64,000 nucleotides of DNA from AP-15 sp963737145 (GTDB lineage Bacteria > Pseudomonadota > Alphaproteobacteria > ATCC43930 > CGMCC-115725), in the NCBI GenBank assembly GCA_963737145.1, contig CAVTRO010000001.1, positions 930,001 to 994,000 on the forward strand. The letters are read 5' to 3'. Below, piece after piece: positions 16,496-25,267 of the stretch. A model generated the notes under the pieces. The model ran no database searches. It worked only from the letters and a program-made list of their open reading frames with translations, and was not told where the DNA came from. Numbering within the stretch: the stretch's first letter is position 1; the number at the start of each line of letters is the position of its first letter. The position numbers and the translations under genes are program-made.

Positions 16496-16652
16496 ACGGG
16501 ACGACAAGTCTCCGCCATGAAAGCGGGAACCCAGGAATTCCAGTCGCTTGCCCCCTGTTCAAAGCCAGGGGCAGGCTCTGGGTCCCCGCTTGCGCGGGGA
16601 CGACGGACTTGTCTGTCCGCAGGATTTCCTGACAGCCGCTTGCGCGGGGAGG
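16496..16652. repeat. Palindromic repeat, family B copy 1
   Basis: Inverted arms with the theme CCGCTTGCGCGGGGACGAC and AAGCGGGAACCCAGGAATTCC, i.e. an imperfect form of the GTCATTCCCGC...GCGGGAATGAC repeat seen at 45256 and 32735. It fills most of the gap between two convergent genes. Confidence 0.7.
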
Positions 16653-16696
16653 ACGAACAGGGCGGAGTGTCGCACGCCGATTTGAGCAACGAGGTA

Positions 16697-18013
16697 CTAG
16701 CTCAGCCAATCCAGGCTCTCTTCCTCCTGCAGCCGTTGCAATCGCTCGAATAGCGCTGCCGCAGCGCGCTCGCCGAGCGCGGCGCGGGTCAGTCGCAGGA
16801 ATTTGTCCTCTAGCTCGCCGGGTTCGAGCATACCGCTCTCGGCATCGGTTTCGAGGCGGCGCCCATCGGCAAGCGTTATCGTCACCGTCCCACCATGCTC
16901 GCCGCCCGTTTCCGGCACCAGCCGGACGCGGCGGCAGAGGGTGCGGATCTGCGGGTCGGCCAATGCCGCCTCGTCCCAGGATCCGGGGTCGCGCGCCTCG
17001 CGGCAGAGCGCCAGCGCGACCGAGAACGGGATGCTGTACTGCGCCAGCATCAGATCGGCGGGCTCCAAAATATTGTGGCGCTCGATCATGCGCGAGGTGC
17101 CGGTGACGGTGATCGCCTCGACTTCGGCGCCGGTAAAGCCGTGCTGGGCCTGCAGGTCGCGCACCGCCCTGACCGCGGGGTGCGCGGTGGCGTGGCACGG
17201 GTAGCGCTTCAGCACCGCGGTCGAGACGACAAACTCCTCGCCGAGGCTGCGGGTCAGCTCGGCCGTGTCCCATTTCGTGCAGAACACTTTGAGAAACCCG
17301 AACTCGCCCTCGAGCACGGTGCGCGGACCGGCGAAACCGGCGGCCGCGAGGCTCGCTGCCAGGACGCCGGCTTCCGAGGCGCGACCCAAATGCAGCCGCT
17401 TGACCATGCCGCCGTCGCCGCGGGCAAACTCCAGCAAGCCGCCGCACAGCGACCCGGCAATGCCGAGCGCATTGGTCATTGCCCTCGCATCGAGCCGCAG
17501 CAGACGGCCCGCCGCGACCGCCCCGCCAAACGGCCCGGTCGTGCCCGGCGCATGAAAGCCGCGCGCCTCGTTGGTGTGGCCGGTGGCGCGGCCGATCCGG
17601 ATCATCACCTCGTTGCCGGCGACAAAGGCGGCAATGAGCGCGCGGCCGTCGGCGCCGCGCTCCTGGGCGATGGCGAGAGCCGGCGGCAATACCGTCGCGC
17701 CGGGATGCGCGCCGGCGCCGGGCCGCGTCAGGCTGTCGAGCTCGAAAGCGTGAGCGAGCGCGCCATTGGCGAGCGCCGCAGCCGGCGCCTGTACCGCCGG
17801 CCCGTTGCGGCCGAGGATATGGCATTTGCCGCCGGGCCCGGTGCGCTCGGCATAATCGATGACGATCCGGCTCCACCGGAGCGCGCTGCCGCAAACGCCC
17901 GCTGCAACCGTGTCGATGATGCAGTCCTTCGCCTGCTGCACGACCGATGCGGGCAGGTCTTCGTAGCGAAGCGCGGCGGCAAACTCGGCGAGCTGCACGG
18001 TTTCATTCGCCAT
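16697..18013 (-). CDS. MmgE/PrpD family protein
   Basis: A 438-residue protein of the 2-methylcitrate dehydratase-like family. It starts MANETVQLAEFAAALRYEDL after GGGAGGAAGAAG. Family landmarks are DCIIDTVAAGVCGS, ALANGALAHAFELDSLTRPGAGAHPGATVLPPALA, the region GIAGSLCGGLLEFARGDGGMVKRLHLGRASEAGVLAA (read in two parts), and KRYPCHATAHPAV. The family includes 2-methylcitrate, iminodisuccinate and cis-aconitate-related enzymes, so the exact reaction is open. It is divergent from a tricarballylate-dehydrogenase-like gene, which suggests a shared tricarboxylate-type pathway. The frame extends upstream into a family C repeat that encodes the spurious peptide RSAATKQS; that part is excluded. Confidence 0.85.
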   Translation of the reverse strand: MANETVQLAEFAAALRYEDLPASVVQQAKDCIIDTVAAGVCGSALRWSRIVIDYAERTGPGGKCHILGRNGPAVQAPAAALANGALAHAFELDSLTRPGAGAHPGATVLPPALAIAQERGADGRALIAAFVAGNEVMIRIGRATGHTNEARGFHAPGTTGPFGGAVAAGRLLRLDARAMTNALGIAGSLCGGLLEFARGDGGMVKRLHLGRASEAGVLAASLAAAGFAGPRTVLEGEFGFLKVFCTKWDTAELTRSLGEEFVVSTAVLKRYPCHATAHPAVRAVRDLQAQHGFTGAEVEAITVTGTSRMIERHNILEPADLMLAQYSIPFSVALALCREARDPGSWDEAALADPQIRTLCRRVRLVPETGGEHGGTVTITLADGRRLETDAESGMLEPGELEDKFLRLTRAALGERAAAALFERLQRLQEEESLDWLS

Positions 18014-18034
18014 CTTCTTCCTCCCAAAAGGCGG

Positions 18035-18114
18035 TCGAGATTGCTTCGTCGCTGCGCTCCTCGCAATGACATCCCGTGTGTTGTCATTGCGAGCGAAGCG
18101 AAGCAATCTCGACG
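18035..18114. repeat. Palindromic repeat, family C copy 1
   Basis: Two arms, CGAGATTGCTTCGTCGCTGC... at 18035-18070 and the complementary GTCATTGCGAGCGAAGCGAA... at 18083-18114, with a ~12-base loop. The repeat lies in the divergent promoter region of the PrpD-like and flavoprotein genes. A related copy is at 43928-44008. Confidence 0.85.
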
Positions 18115-18140
18115 GTGTCGGGTTGGCGGAGGGTTAAGCC

Positions 18141-19630
18141 ATGGAAACGATCGGGCGCGAAGGGTTCGACGTCATCGTCGTCGGGGCCGGCAATGCCGCG
18201 ACCTGCGCCGGCTTGTCGGCGCGCGAGAACGGCGCCCGGGTGCTGATGCTCGAAATCGCCCCCGAAGAGGCGCGCGGCGGCAACTCGGCCTTCACCGGCG
18301 GCGCCTTCCGCGTCGTCTACCACGGCGCCGAGGATCTCACGCGGCTGATCCCCGACATGAACGAGACCGAGCTCAGGGACGCCGATTTCGGGACCTACAC
18401 CGAGGAGCAGTATTTCGACGATATGGGCCGCCTCACCCAGTACCGCTGCGACCCGGACATGACCGAAATCCTGATCCGCCGCAGCTTTGAGACCGGCGTG
18501 TGGATGCGCGGCAAGGGGGTGCGCTTCCAGCTCGGCCTCGGCCGGCAGGCGTTCCGGGTCGACGGCAAGTTCAAATTCTGGGGCGGGCTCGCCTGCCATA
18601 TCTGGGGCGGCGGCAAGGAATTGATGAAGGCGTTGCACACGCAAGGGCCGCGCGCGACGGAATCACCCTACTCTACGAGACGCCCGCGATCGGCCTCTTA
18701 CAGGGCGATCGTGGCGTCGAGGGCGTGCGCGTGCGCCATCGCGGCCGTATCCAGGACTTGCGGGCGAAAGCGGTGATCCTCGCCTGCGGCGGTTTCGAGG
18801 CCAATGCCGAGATGCGGGCGCGCTATCTCGGACCGAATTGGGACCTCGCCAAGGTGCGCGGCTCACGGTTCAACACGGGGCAGGGCTTGAAGATGGCCCT
18901 CGACCTCGGCGCCGCCGTCGCCGGGCACTGGTCGGGCGCGCATGCCGTCGCCTGGGACCTGAACGCCCCACCCTTTGGCGACCTCGATGTCGGCGACCGC
19001 TTCCAGAAGCACAACTACCCATTCGGCATCGTCGTCAATGCCAAGGGCGAGCGGTTTCTCGACGAGGGGCTCGACTTCCACAGCTACACCTACGCCAAAT
19101 ACGGCGGCGAGATCCTGAACCAGCCGGGCCTGTTCGCCTGGCAGATCTTCGACCAGAAAGTTGTCCATCTGCTGCGCGAGGAATACCGCATCCCGCGCAT
19201 CACCAAGGAGCAAGCCGACAGTTTCGAGGCGCTCGCCGGACGGCTCGAAGGCGTCGACCCGCACCGCTTTCTGGAGACGGTGCGGGCCTTCAACGCCGCA
19301 CCCCGACCCGAGGCGCCGTTCAACCCCAACCTCCGCGATGGCCTGGCAACGAGCGGCCTCGCGATCGACAAGACCAACTGGGCCCAGCGCCTCGACGAGC
19401 CGCCCTACGAGGCCTATGCCGTGACGACCGGCATCACGTTCACGTTCGGCGGCCTCAAGACCACCGGCAACGCCGAAGTCGAGGACGCCTCAGGCCATCC
19501 GATCCCCGGCCTCTACGCCGCCGGCGAAATCGCGGGCGGCCTCTTCTTCCACAATTACGCCAGCGGCACCGGCCTCATGTCCGGCGCCGTCTTCGGCCGC
19601 ATCGCGGGCAGGAGTGCGGCGGGCGGCTAA
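18141..19630 (+). CDS. FAD-dependent tricarballylate dehydrogenase-like flavoprotein (frameshifted)
   Basis: The two frames together give about 496 residues of a TcuA/fumarate-reductase-like flavoprotein. Part one (18141 to about 18650) has the FAD loop FDVIVVGAGNAATCAGLSARE and GGNSAFTGGAFRV. Part two resumes at RDGITLLYETPA and contains ILACGGFEANAEMR, YPFGIVVNAKGERFLDEG and the C-terminal GLYAAGEIAGGLFFHNYASGTGLMSGAVFGRIAG. The break lies in 18645-18656, a GCGCGC run, and needs one missing base. Both halves are otherwise undamaged, so it may be a sequencing error or a fresh mutation. Tricarballylate oxidation to cis-aconitate is the best-known activity, but the substrate is not proven. Confidence 0.78.
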
Positions 19631-21282
19631 TTGCGACCGGCGACGAGGCCGCGGGCGATGATCTGCGCCTGGATTTCGGCGGCGCCCTCGAAGATGTTGA
19701 GGATGCGGGCGTCGCACAGCACCCGGCTGATCGGATATTCGAGGGCGTAGCCATTGCCGCCGTGGATCTGCAGTGCGTTGTCGGCGTTCGACCACGCGAC
19801 CCGTGCGGCGAGCAATTTGGCCATGCCGGCCTCGATATCGCAGCGCCGGCCGCCGTCTTTTTCGCGCGCCGCGAAGTAGGTCAGCTGGCGCGCCGCCATC
19901 GTCTCGGCCGCCATCAGGGCGAGCTTGCCGGCGACGCGCGGAAAGGCGATCAGCTTTTCACCGAACTGCACGCGCTCGAGCGCATAGGCGAGCCCGAGCT
20001 CGAGCGCGTTCTGCGCGACGCCGATAGCACGCGCCGCGGTCTGCACGCGGGCGCTTTCGAACGTCGCCATCAACTGCTTGAAGCCCTGGCCCTCGACGCC
20101 GCCGAGCAGCCCCCCTGCGGGCACCGCGAAACCGTCGAACGCGATCTCGAATTCCTTCATGCCGCGATAGCCGAGCACCGGGATTTCGGTGCCGCTCATC
20201 CCCTCCGCCGGGAACGGGTCCTCATTGGTGCCGCGCGGCTTCTCGGCGAGGAACATGCTGAGCCCGGCGTAGCCGCGCTCGTTCGGATCGGTGCGCGCCA
20301 GCAGGGTCATCAGGTCGGAGCGGGCGCCGTGGGTGATCCAGGTCTTGGCGCCGTGGATACGGTACACCTCGCCGTCGCGCACCGCGCGGGTCTGCAGGCT
20401 GGCGAGATCGGAGCCGGTGTTCGGCTCGGTAAAGACGGCAGTCGGCAATACCGCGCCCGACGCGATGGCCGGCAGCCAGCGTGCCTTTTGCGCGTCGGTG
20501 CCGTTGAGGCGGATCAGTTCGCCGGCGATTTCGGAGCGGGTGCCGAGCGAGCCGACCCCGATATAGGCGCGTGACAATTCTTCGGAGACGATGCTCATTG
20601 CCGTCTTGCCTTGCCCGAACCCGCCATGCTCCTCGGGGATCGTCAGCCCGAAGACGCCGATCCGGCCGAGCTCTTCGATCACCGGCAGCGGGATCAGCTG
20701 GTCGCGGCGGTGCCATTCCTGGGCGTGGGGCGTGACCTCCCGTTCCGCAAAGCGGCGCACCTGATCGCGAACCATCTCCAGCGCCGGATCTTCGATGCCG
20801 ATATCCCCGAATGCGCCCTCCCCGGCTTCGGCGAGCCGGGCCCCGAGCTGCAAACGGGCTGCGGGGGCGGCGGCGGACAGGCTGCCCGCCGCTCCGGTGC
20901 GCAATGGCGCGATCTCGGCGTCCTCGAGGCCGAGATCCTGGGGCCGCGCGAATTCCCCTTGCGCCATAGGAATCCCGCCGGCGAGCTGGGCAAGATATTC
21001 CCCATAGGCGATTTCGAGGATCAGCGCCTCGATCTCACCGAGCTTGCCTCCTTCATCGAGCCGCACCGCCCAGTTTCGCAGCTGGCGCAGCGCCTCGACA
21101 TAGCTCGCCATCCAGGCCAGCGCATGGGCGGCCAATTGTTCGGTGGCGAAGCGCTCGGATCCGACATTGCCGCCGGGAGCCACCCGCACCACAAGCCGTG
21201 CCTGCGCGGCGGCAAGAAACATCTCTGCCGCGCCGAGCGCCCTCCCGGTTTGGGCCAGCAGCGCTGTGCCCCCGGTCGGCAC
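19627..21282 (-). CDS. mcd: Probable (2S)-methylsuccinyl-CoA dehydrogenase
   Basis: A 551-residue acyl-CoA dehydrogenase with a ~155-residue N-terminal extension (VRVAPGGNVG, ALAWMASYVEALRQL, GEYLAQLAGGIPMAQGEFAR), the distinguishing feature of methylsuccinyl-CoA dehydrogenase. The core has TAVFTEPNTGSDLASLQTRA, KTWITHGARSDLMTLLART, ESARVQTAARAIGVAQNALE and IHGGNGYALEYPISRVLCDARILNIFEGAAE with the C-terminal catalytic Glu region. It would oxidise (2S)-methylsuccinyl-CoA to mesaconyl-CoA in the ethylmalonyl-CoA pathway for acetyl-CoA assimilation. phaC in the same window fits such metabolism. The start is a GTG 21 bases after the lipoprotein stop. Assignment within the family rests on remembered similarity. 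Confidence 0.75.
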   Translation of the reverse strand: MPTGGTALLAQTGRALGAAEMFLAAAQARLVVRVAPGGNVGSERFATEQLAAHALAWMASYVEALRQLRNWAVRLDEGGKLGEIEALILEIAYGEYLAQLAGGIPMAQGEFARPQDLGLEDAEIAPLRTGAAGSLSAAAPAARLQLGARLAEAGEGAFGDIGIEDPALEMVRDQVRRFAEREVTPHAQEWHRRDQLIPLPVIEELGRIGVFGLTIPEEHGGFGQGKTAMSIVSEELSRAYIGVGSLGTRSEIAGELIRLNGTDAQKARWLPAIASGAVLPTAVFTEPNTGSDLASLQTRAVRDGEVYRIHGAKTWITHGARSDLMTLLARTDPNERGYAGLSMFLAEKPRGTNEDPFPAEGMSGTEIPVLGYRGMKEFEIAFDGFAVPAGGLLGGVEGQGFKQLMATFESARVQTAARAIGVAQNALELGLAYALERVQFGEKLIAFPRVAGKLALMAAETMAARQLTYFAAREKDGGRRCDIEAGMAKLLAARVAWSNADNALQIHGGNGYALEYPISRVLCDARILNIFEGAAEIQAQIIARGLVAGRN

Positions 21283-21303
21283 GGCTGCGCGATGCGTCGC
21301 CGA

Positions 21304-21525
21304 TCAGTCCTGCGGCAATTGGTAGTGCTGCGGATAGACGGTGCGGGCCATCGGGTCGGCGGCGTGCATCACGTCCGAATGGGTCATCGACAGCGCCGAG
21401 ATGTCGTCCGAGATCGCGTTGAGGTTCTGGGTATCGCTGGCCCGCTCCGGCGCGCCGATGAAACTGCAACCCACTGCATTGGCGAGTAAAAGTACGACGA
21501 AGCCGAGCCGGATGGGGGTCATCAA
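21304..21525 (-). CDS. Small lipoprotein, unknown
   Basis: A 73-residue predicted lipoprotein. Residues 1-20 are a hydrophobic signal (RLGFVVLLLANAVGC) with Cys as the lipidation site after ANAVG. The mature part of ~54 residues is hydrophilic and contains SDDISALSMTHSDVMHAADP. No family recognised. It lies between a 44-aa membrane protein and the dehydrogenase gene, all on the minus strand with short gaps. Confidence 0.7.
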   Translation of the reverse strand: MMTPIRLGFVVLLLANAVGCSFIGAPERASDTQNLNAISDDISALSMTHSDVMHAADPMARTVYPQHYQLPQD

Positions 21526-21534
21526 TCTCTCCGA

Positions 21535-21669
21535 TCAGGAAAAGAGCTCGTACGCTACCACAAATAGAACCACGACCAGCACTAGCGACGCCAGCAAAAC
21601 GTAGCGCACCACGCCTTCCTTGCTGCCCGCGCGGGCCTCGGTACCGGTCGCTACCGGGCGTTCGGCCAT
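21535..21669 (-). CDS. 44-aa single-span membrane protein, unknown
   Basis: The minus strand from ATG 21669 reads MAERPVATGTEARAGSKEG, then a hydrophobic span YVLLASLVLVVVLFVVAYEL and ends FS. This is a soluble 20-residue N-terminus plus one transmembrane helix. GAGAAGG precedes the start. It is probably transcribed with the lipoprotein gene nine bases downstream. No function known to me. Confidence 0.6.
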   Translation of the reverse strand: MAERPVATGTEARAGSKEGVVRYVLLASLVLVVVLFVVAYELFS

Positions 21670-21921
21670 GACCTTCTCCTGAGCTTGCCGCGTTTCTGCT
21701 TAGGAAAACGTAAGGGCGGGGGTTTTCGATCCTCAGATTGCGCTCGGATTGAAAAGCGAATGCGAGCGAAATCGAGTTGACCGCGCCGGCCGACCGGCCT
21801 AAATCTCAAGCTGTGGCCGAGATGACAATCCATGGCCGGATTGGCCGGCGAATTACGATCCCGAACCCGCCGAGGGTTCGGGCTCTCTCGATTCGCCCCT
21901 TTCCTGCCGAGGACCAAGCTC

Positions 21922-22221
21922 ATGCCGCCCCTTCTCGCGACCGTCGCTGACGACGATTCTTCCGTCACCGCCTATTTTTCCGTCCACGCGCGCGCCGAGC
22001 CCGGCGTGATGCCGCGTGCGCTGGAGCTGTTCGTCAAACGCGGTTTGGTGCCTTCCGCCTGGCACAGCACGGTCTATGGAACCGATCAGCCAGAGCTAAC
22101 GATCGACATTCAAATGCGCGGGCTCGGGCGCGATCTGATGGACTACATAGCCGCTTGTCTGCGGCAGATCGCCTATGTCGAGGTCGTGCTGACCTCAGAG
22201 AAGCTCGGCGCATCCGGCTGA
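21922..22221 (+). CDS. ACT-like small domain protein
   Basis: A 99-residue protein with the pattern of a single ACT fold: SVTAYFSVHARAEPGVMPRALELFVKRGL, then LTIDIQMRGLGRDLMDYIAACLRQIAYVEVV (beta-alpha-beta-beta-alpha-beta). ACT domains bind small ligands such as amino acids and often regulate enzymes. No catalytic domain is attached. The ATG at 21922 follows GAGGACC. It is 18 bases upstream of the Nudix gene and probably co-transcribed. Its partner enzyme is not evident. Confidence 0.65.
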   Translation: MPPLLATVADDDSSVTAYFSVHARAEPGVMPRALELFVKRGLVPSAWHSTVYGTDQPELTIDIQMRGLGRDLMDYIAACLRQIAYVEVVLTSEKLGASG

Positions 22222-22239
22222 TCGGAGCTCGGCGCTCCC

Positions 22240-23091
22240 ATGTCTTTCCGCGACCATATCGCTGCCTGCAACAATTACGACCCGGCGCGCGTGGTGCCGC
22301 TTTTTGCCGGAGAAGACCGAGTGGGGCTGCTGCGGCGCGACAATGCCGCAGCGCTGCGGCGATTTCCGGATGTCTTCGCGGTCGCTGATGACCGCGTCAC
22401 CCTGCTGGCGCGCGGCGATGTTGCGGCGGTCAGCCGCGCGGTCGATGCCGTGGTCGATGCGCTGGTCGTCGAAAAGCATATCCCGAAATCGCGCAAAGAG
22501 ACCTTCGATGTCGCGCCGCGCTGGGGTGCGCCGGTGGTGTTTCGTCTCGACCGCGGCGCCGTGCCGTTCTTCGGAACGCGCGCCTACGGCGTCCACCTCA
22601 ACGGGTATCGCGGGGACGGGAGCACGCTCGATCTATGGGTCGGCCGGCGCGCCCCCGATAAGAGCGTCGCGCCCGACAAGCTCGACAACATCGTCGCCGG
22701 CGGCATCGGCAACGGGCACGGGCTCGAGGAAACCTTGCTGAAGGAGGGCGAGGAGGAAGCCTCGATCCCGCGGAGCCTGACCAGCCGTGCGGTTCCGGCC
22801 GGCGCCGTTTCCTATCGCATGGAAAACGAGCTCGGCATCCGCGACGATGTGCTGTTCGTGTTCGATCTCGAAATGCCCGCCGATTTCACGCCGAAGAACC
22901 AGGACGGCGAGATCGTCCATTTCGAGCTGATGCCGGCCTCGGCGGTCCTCGACCGCGTCCGCACGACCGACGAATTCAAGTTCAACGTCAATCTGGTGAT
23001 CCTCGACTTCGCGCTGCGCCACGGGCTCCTTCGGCCGGACGACCCGGAATATCTCGACGTCGCCGCCGGGCTCCATCGCCCGCTGAATTAA
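22240..23091 (+). CDS. DUF4743-Nudix hydrolase
   Basis: A 283-residue protein. Residues ~1-115 are the DUF4743 domain (FRDHIAACNNYDPARVVPLF, VVEKHIPKSRKETFDVAP). The rest is a Nudix domain with VHLNGYRGDGSTLDLWVGRRA and the Nudix box GGIGNGHGLEETLLKEGEEEAS, where the usual Arg-Glu is Lys-Glu... read as KEGEEE. This architecture is related to the Nudix part of eukaryotic thiamine pyrophosphokinase-like proteins. A nucleoside-diphosphate-linked substrate is expected, but which one is unknown. It ends four bases into the convergent gluQ gene. Confidence 0.85.
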   Translation: MSFRDHIAACNNYDPARVVPLFAGEDRVGLLRRDNAAALRRFPDVFAVADDRVTLLARGDVAAVSRAVDAVVDALVVEKHIPKSRKETFDVAPRWGAPVVFRLDRGAVPFFGTRAYGVHLNGYRGDGSTLDLWVGRRAPDKSVAPDKLDNIVAGGIGNGHGLEETLLKEGEEEASIPRSLTSRAVPAGAVSYRMENELGIRDDVLFVFDLEMPADFTPKNQDGEIVHFELMPASAVLDRVRTTDEFKFNVNLVILDFALRHGLLRPDDPEYLDVAAGLHRPLN

Positions 23092-23951
23092 GACTGACAC
23101 TCGGTTAAAGCGATAATCTCCGCCGGGGCCATCCCCTGTTGCCGCATGGAGCGGATCGTCGGCGCGCCCTCGCGCTTGGCGAGGCGGCGGCCAGCCGCGT
23201 CGGTCAGCAGCGGGTGATGACGGTAGCGCGGCGTCGGCAGGCCGAGCAGCGCCTGCAGTACGCGATGAATATGTGTCGCTGTCGCGAGATCCTCGCCGCG
23301 GGTCACCAGGGTTACGCCTTGGATCGCGTCGTCGACAATGACCGCCAGATGGTAGCTGGCCGGGAAATCCTTGCGGGCGAGCACGACGTCACCGAGCACA
23401 GTGGGCTCGGCCTGTTGGCGGCATTCCCCCTCGAACCAGTCGAGCGGGCCGGTCAGCGCTAGTGCGCGCGCCAGGTGGAGCCGCAACGCATAATCAATTC
23501 TCAAGCGAAGCTTTGCAGCGACCTCCTCGGTGCTGAACCTGCGGCAGGTGCCGGGATAGATCGGTCCCGCATCACCATGCGGGGCGCCGCCGGCGCGCGC
23601 GATCTCGGTCTGGATCTCGCGCCGCGTGCAAAAGCAGCGATAGAGCACACTCAACGCATCGAGCCTCTCGAGCGCCTGCCGGTAATCGTCGAAATGCTCC
23701 GACTGTCTGCGGACCGGCCCGTCCCAGTCGAAGCCGAGCCAGGCGAGGTCTTCGAGGATTGCTGCGGCATACTCCTCTCGGCAGCGGGTCTGGTCGATAT
23801 CCTCGAGGCGGAGCAGAAAGCGGCCACCATCGCTCCGCGCCGCGCGCCACCCTTCGAGCGCCGAGCGGACATGCCCGAGATGCAGGTACGCCGTCGGGCT
23901 TGGCGCAAAGCGCGTCACCGTCGCCCCGTGCCCCGCCGCTGCGGGTGACAT
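23088..23951 (-). CDS. gluQ: Glutamyl-Q tRNA(Asp) synthetase
   Basis: This truncated GluRS paralogue glutamylates queuosine at position 34 of tRNA(Asp). It has TRFAPSPTAYLHLGHV (HIGH motif), the zinc-site cysteines in YRCFCTRREI and YPGTC, GVTLVTRGEDLATATHIHRVLQALL, and a KMSKS equivalent AGRRLAKRE. It lacks the anticodon-binding domain, as expected. Start at 23951 (MSPAAAGHGATVTRF) follows family practice; an in-frame ATG at 23993 is possible and would lie 16 bases from the divergent esterase start. Confidence 0.93.
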   Translation of the reverse strand: MSPAAAGHGATVTRFAPSPTAYLHLGHVRSALEGWRAARSDGGRFLLRLEDIDQTRCREEYAAAILEDLAWLGFDWDGPVRRQSEHFDDYRQALERLDALSVLYRCFCTRREIQTEIARAGGAPHGDAGPIYPGTCRRFSTEEVAAKLRLRIDYALRLHLARALALTGPLDWFEGECRQQAEPTVLGDVVLARKDFPASYHLAVIVDDAIQGVTLVTRGEDLATATHIHRVLQALLGLPTPRYRHHPLLTDAAGRRLAKREGAPTIRSMRQQGMAPAEIIALTECQS

Positions 23952-24009
23952 CGGGGTCCCGTCTGGGCTAGGTTTGTGGGTCGTGCCTGCCATTGGAAGG
24001 ACCGTATAG

Positions 24010-24675
24010 ATGATGCCTCGCCTGTCCGGACCGTCGCGCCCGTCCGCTTCGGGCGGCAAGCCGCGCCGGCTGGTCATCCTGCTGCATGGGCTGGGCGCGG
24101 ACGGCAACGACCTGATCGGGCTCGCGCCCTATTGGGCGAGGCTGCTGCCGCACACCGAATTCCTGTCGCCCAACGCTCCGTTCCCCTGCGACACGGCGCC
24201 CTACGGCTATCAATGGTTCAGCTCGCAGGACCGCAGCCCGGCGGCGGTGTTGGGCGGGGTGCGGGCGGCGGCGCCGATCCTCGATGCGTTCATCGACGAG
24301 GCCCTCGAAGAACGGGGGCTCGAGAGCAGCGAACTGGCGCTGGTCGGGTTCTCGCAAGGCACGATGATGTCGCTGTTTGTCGCCCTGCGACGCGCCGAGC
24401 CGGTCGCCGGCATCGTCGGATTCTCGGGGCGGCTGCTCGCCCCGGAATTGCTGGCCAGCGAGCTGCGTTCGCGCCCGCCCATCCTCTTGGTCCACGGCAC
24501 CGAAGACCCGCTCGTTCCGTACAGCTCGCTGGCTGCGGCGGAAACGGCGTTGAAAGAAGCCGGCGTGCCGGTAGAGACGGCAACCTCGGTCGGCATCGGC
24601 CACTCGATCGATGACCAAGGGCTGCGGCGCGGCGGTCAGTTTCTCAAAAACGTGCTCAGCGGGACGAGGCTTTGA
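24010..24675 (+). CDS. Carboxylesterase/phospholipase, alpha/beta hydrolase
   Basis: A 221-residue serine hydrolase of the YpfH/carboxylesterase-2 type. The oxyanion region is LVILLHGLGADGNDL, the nucleophile is Ser in LVGFSQGTM, Asp lies in HGTEDPLVPY and His in GIGHSIDD, completing the triad. There is no signal peptide, so it is cytoplasmic. The last 20 bases overlap the end of the TlpA gene on the other strand. Physiological substrate unknown. Confidence 0.9.
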   Translation: MMPRLSGPSRPSASGGKPRRLVILLHGLGADGNDLIGLAPYWARLLPHTEFLSPNAPFPCDTAPYGYQWFSSQDRSPAAVLGGVRAAAPILDAFIDEALEERGLESSELALVGFSQGTMMSLFVALRRAEPVAGIVGFSGRLLAPELLASELRSRPPILLVHGTEDPLVPYSSLAAAETALKEAGVPVETATSVGIGHSIDDQGLRRGGQFLKNVLSGTRL

Positions 24676-25231
24676 CCACGCCATCGCCGGAGAGGAGGGT
24701 TTCGAGGAGGCCGAGGATCTTGGGTGAGTCCCATTCCGCCGCGCCTTCGACGCGGCCGAGCACCTTGCCTTCGCGGTCGATCAGAAAGCTGGTCGGCAAG
24801 CCCCGTGCCCCGAAGGCATGCCCGACCTCGCTCTTCGGATCGATATAGACCTTGACCGATTTGAGCCCCAGTTTGGTGATGAAAGGCTCAACGGTCTTGT
24901 TGCCGCCGCGGTCCTCGGATACCGCAAGCACGGCGATCCGCTCGCCGAACCGCGACTGCAACCGCTCGAGCGAGGGCATCTCGCGCAGGCACGGCCCGCA
25001 CCAGGTGGCCCAGAGGTTGACGATGACGAGCTTGCCTCGCAGCGCCGAGAGTTCAACGGTCTGGCCGGTAGGATCGGCAAGCGAGACTTCCGGCGCCGGG
25101 AACGGCTGCGAGGAGGGCACGAACTCGCCGAGCTTGGTCCGGTCGGGCATGTCCGCCTCGTCCTCGTCCGCCGCGGCGAGAGCAGGTGCGACGAGGAGGA
25201 ACATCAAAGCCGCAGCGGCAGTCCATTTCAT
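24656..25231 (-). CDS. tlpA: TlpA-type periplasmic thiol-disulfide oxidoreductase
   Basis: A 191-residue secreted thioredoxin-like protein. The signal peptide is residues 1-21 (AAAALMFLLVAPALAAA), the redox active site is WATWCGPCLREM, and the cis-Pro lies in GARGLPTSFLIDREG. TlpA-type proteins reduce disulfides, for instance during cytochrome c or CuA assembly. The ATG at 25231 faces argH at 25268 across a 36-base gap. The tlpA/argH/lysA arrangement is common in alphaproteobacteria. Confidence 0.88.
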   Translation of the reverse strand: MKWTAAAALMFLLVAPALAAADEDEADMPDRTKLGEFVPSSQPFPAPEVSLADPTGQTVELSALRGKLVIVNLWATWCGPCLREMPSLERLQSRFGERIAVLAVSEDRGGNKTVEPFITKLGLKSVKVYIDPKSEVGHAFGARGLPTSFLIDREGKVLGRVEGAAEWDSPKILGLLETLLSGDGVVKASSR

Positions 25232-25267
25232 TGTTCCGTCCTCTCGCTGCGCCGGGGAGCGCGGCCG

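Noticed and set aside
17000..18490. 531-codon plus-strand frame across the PrpD-like gene
   Set aside because: High-GC antisense shadow; the minus-strand frame carries the MmgE/PrpD motifs.
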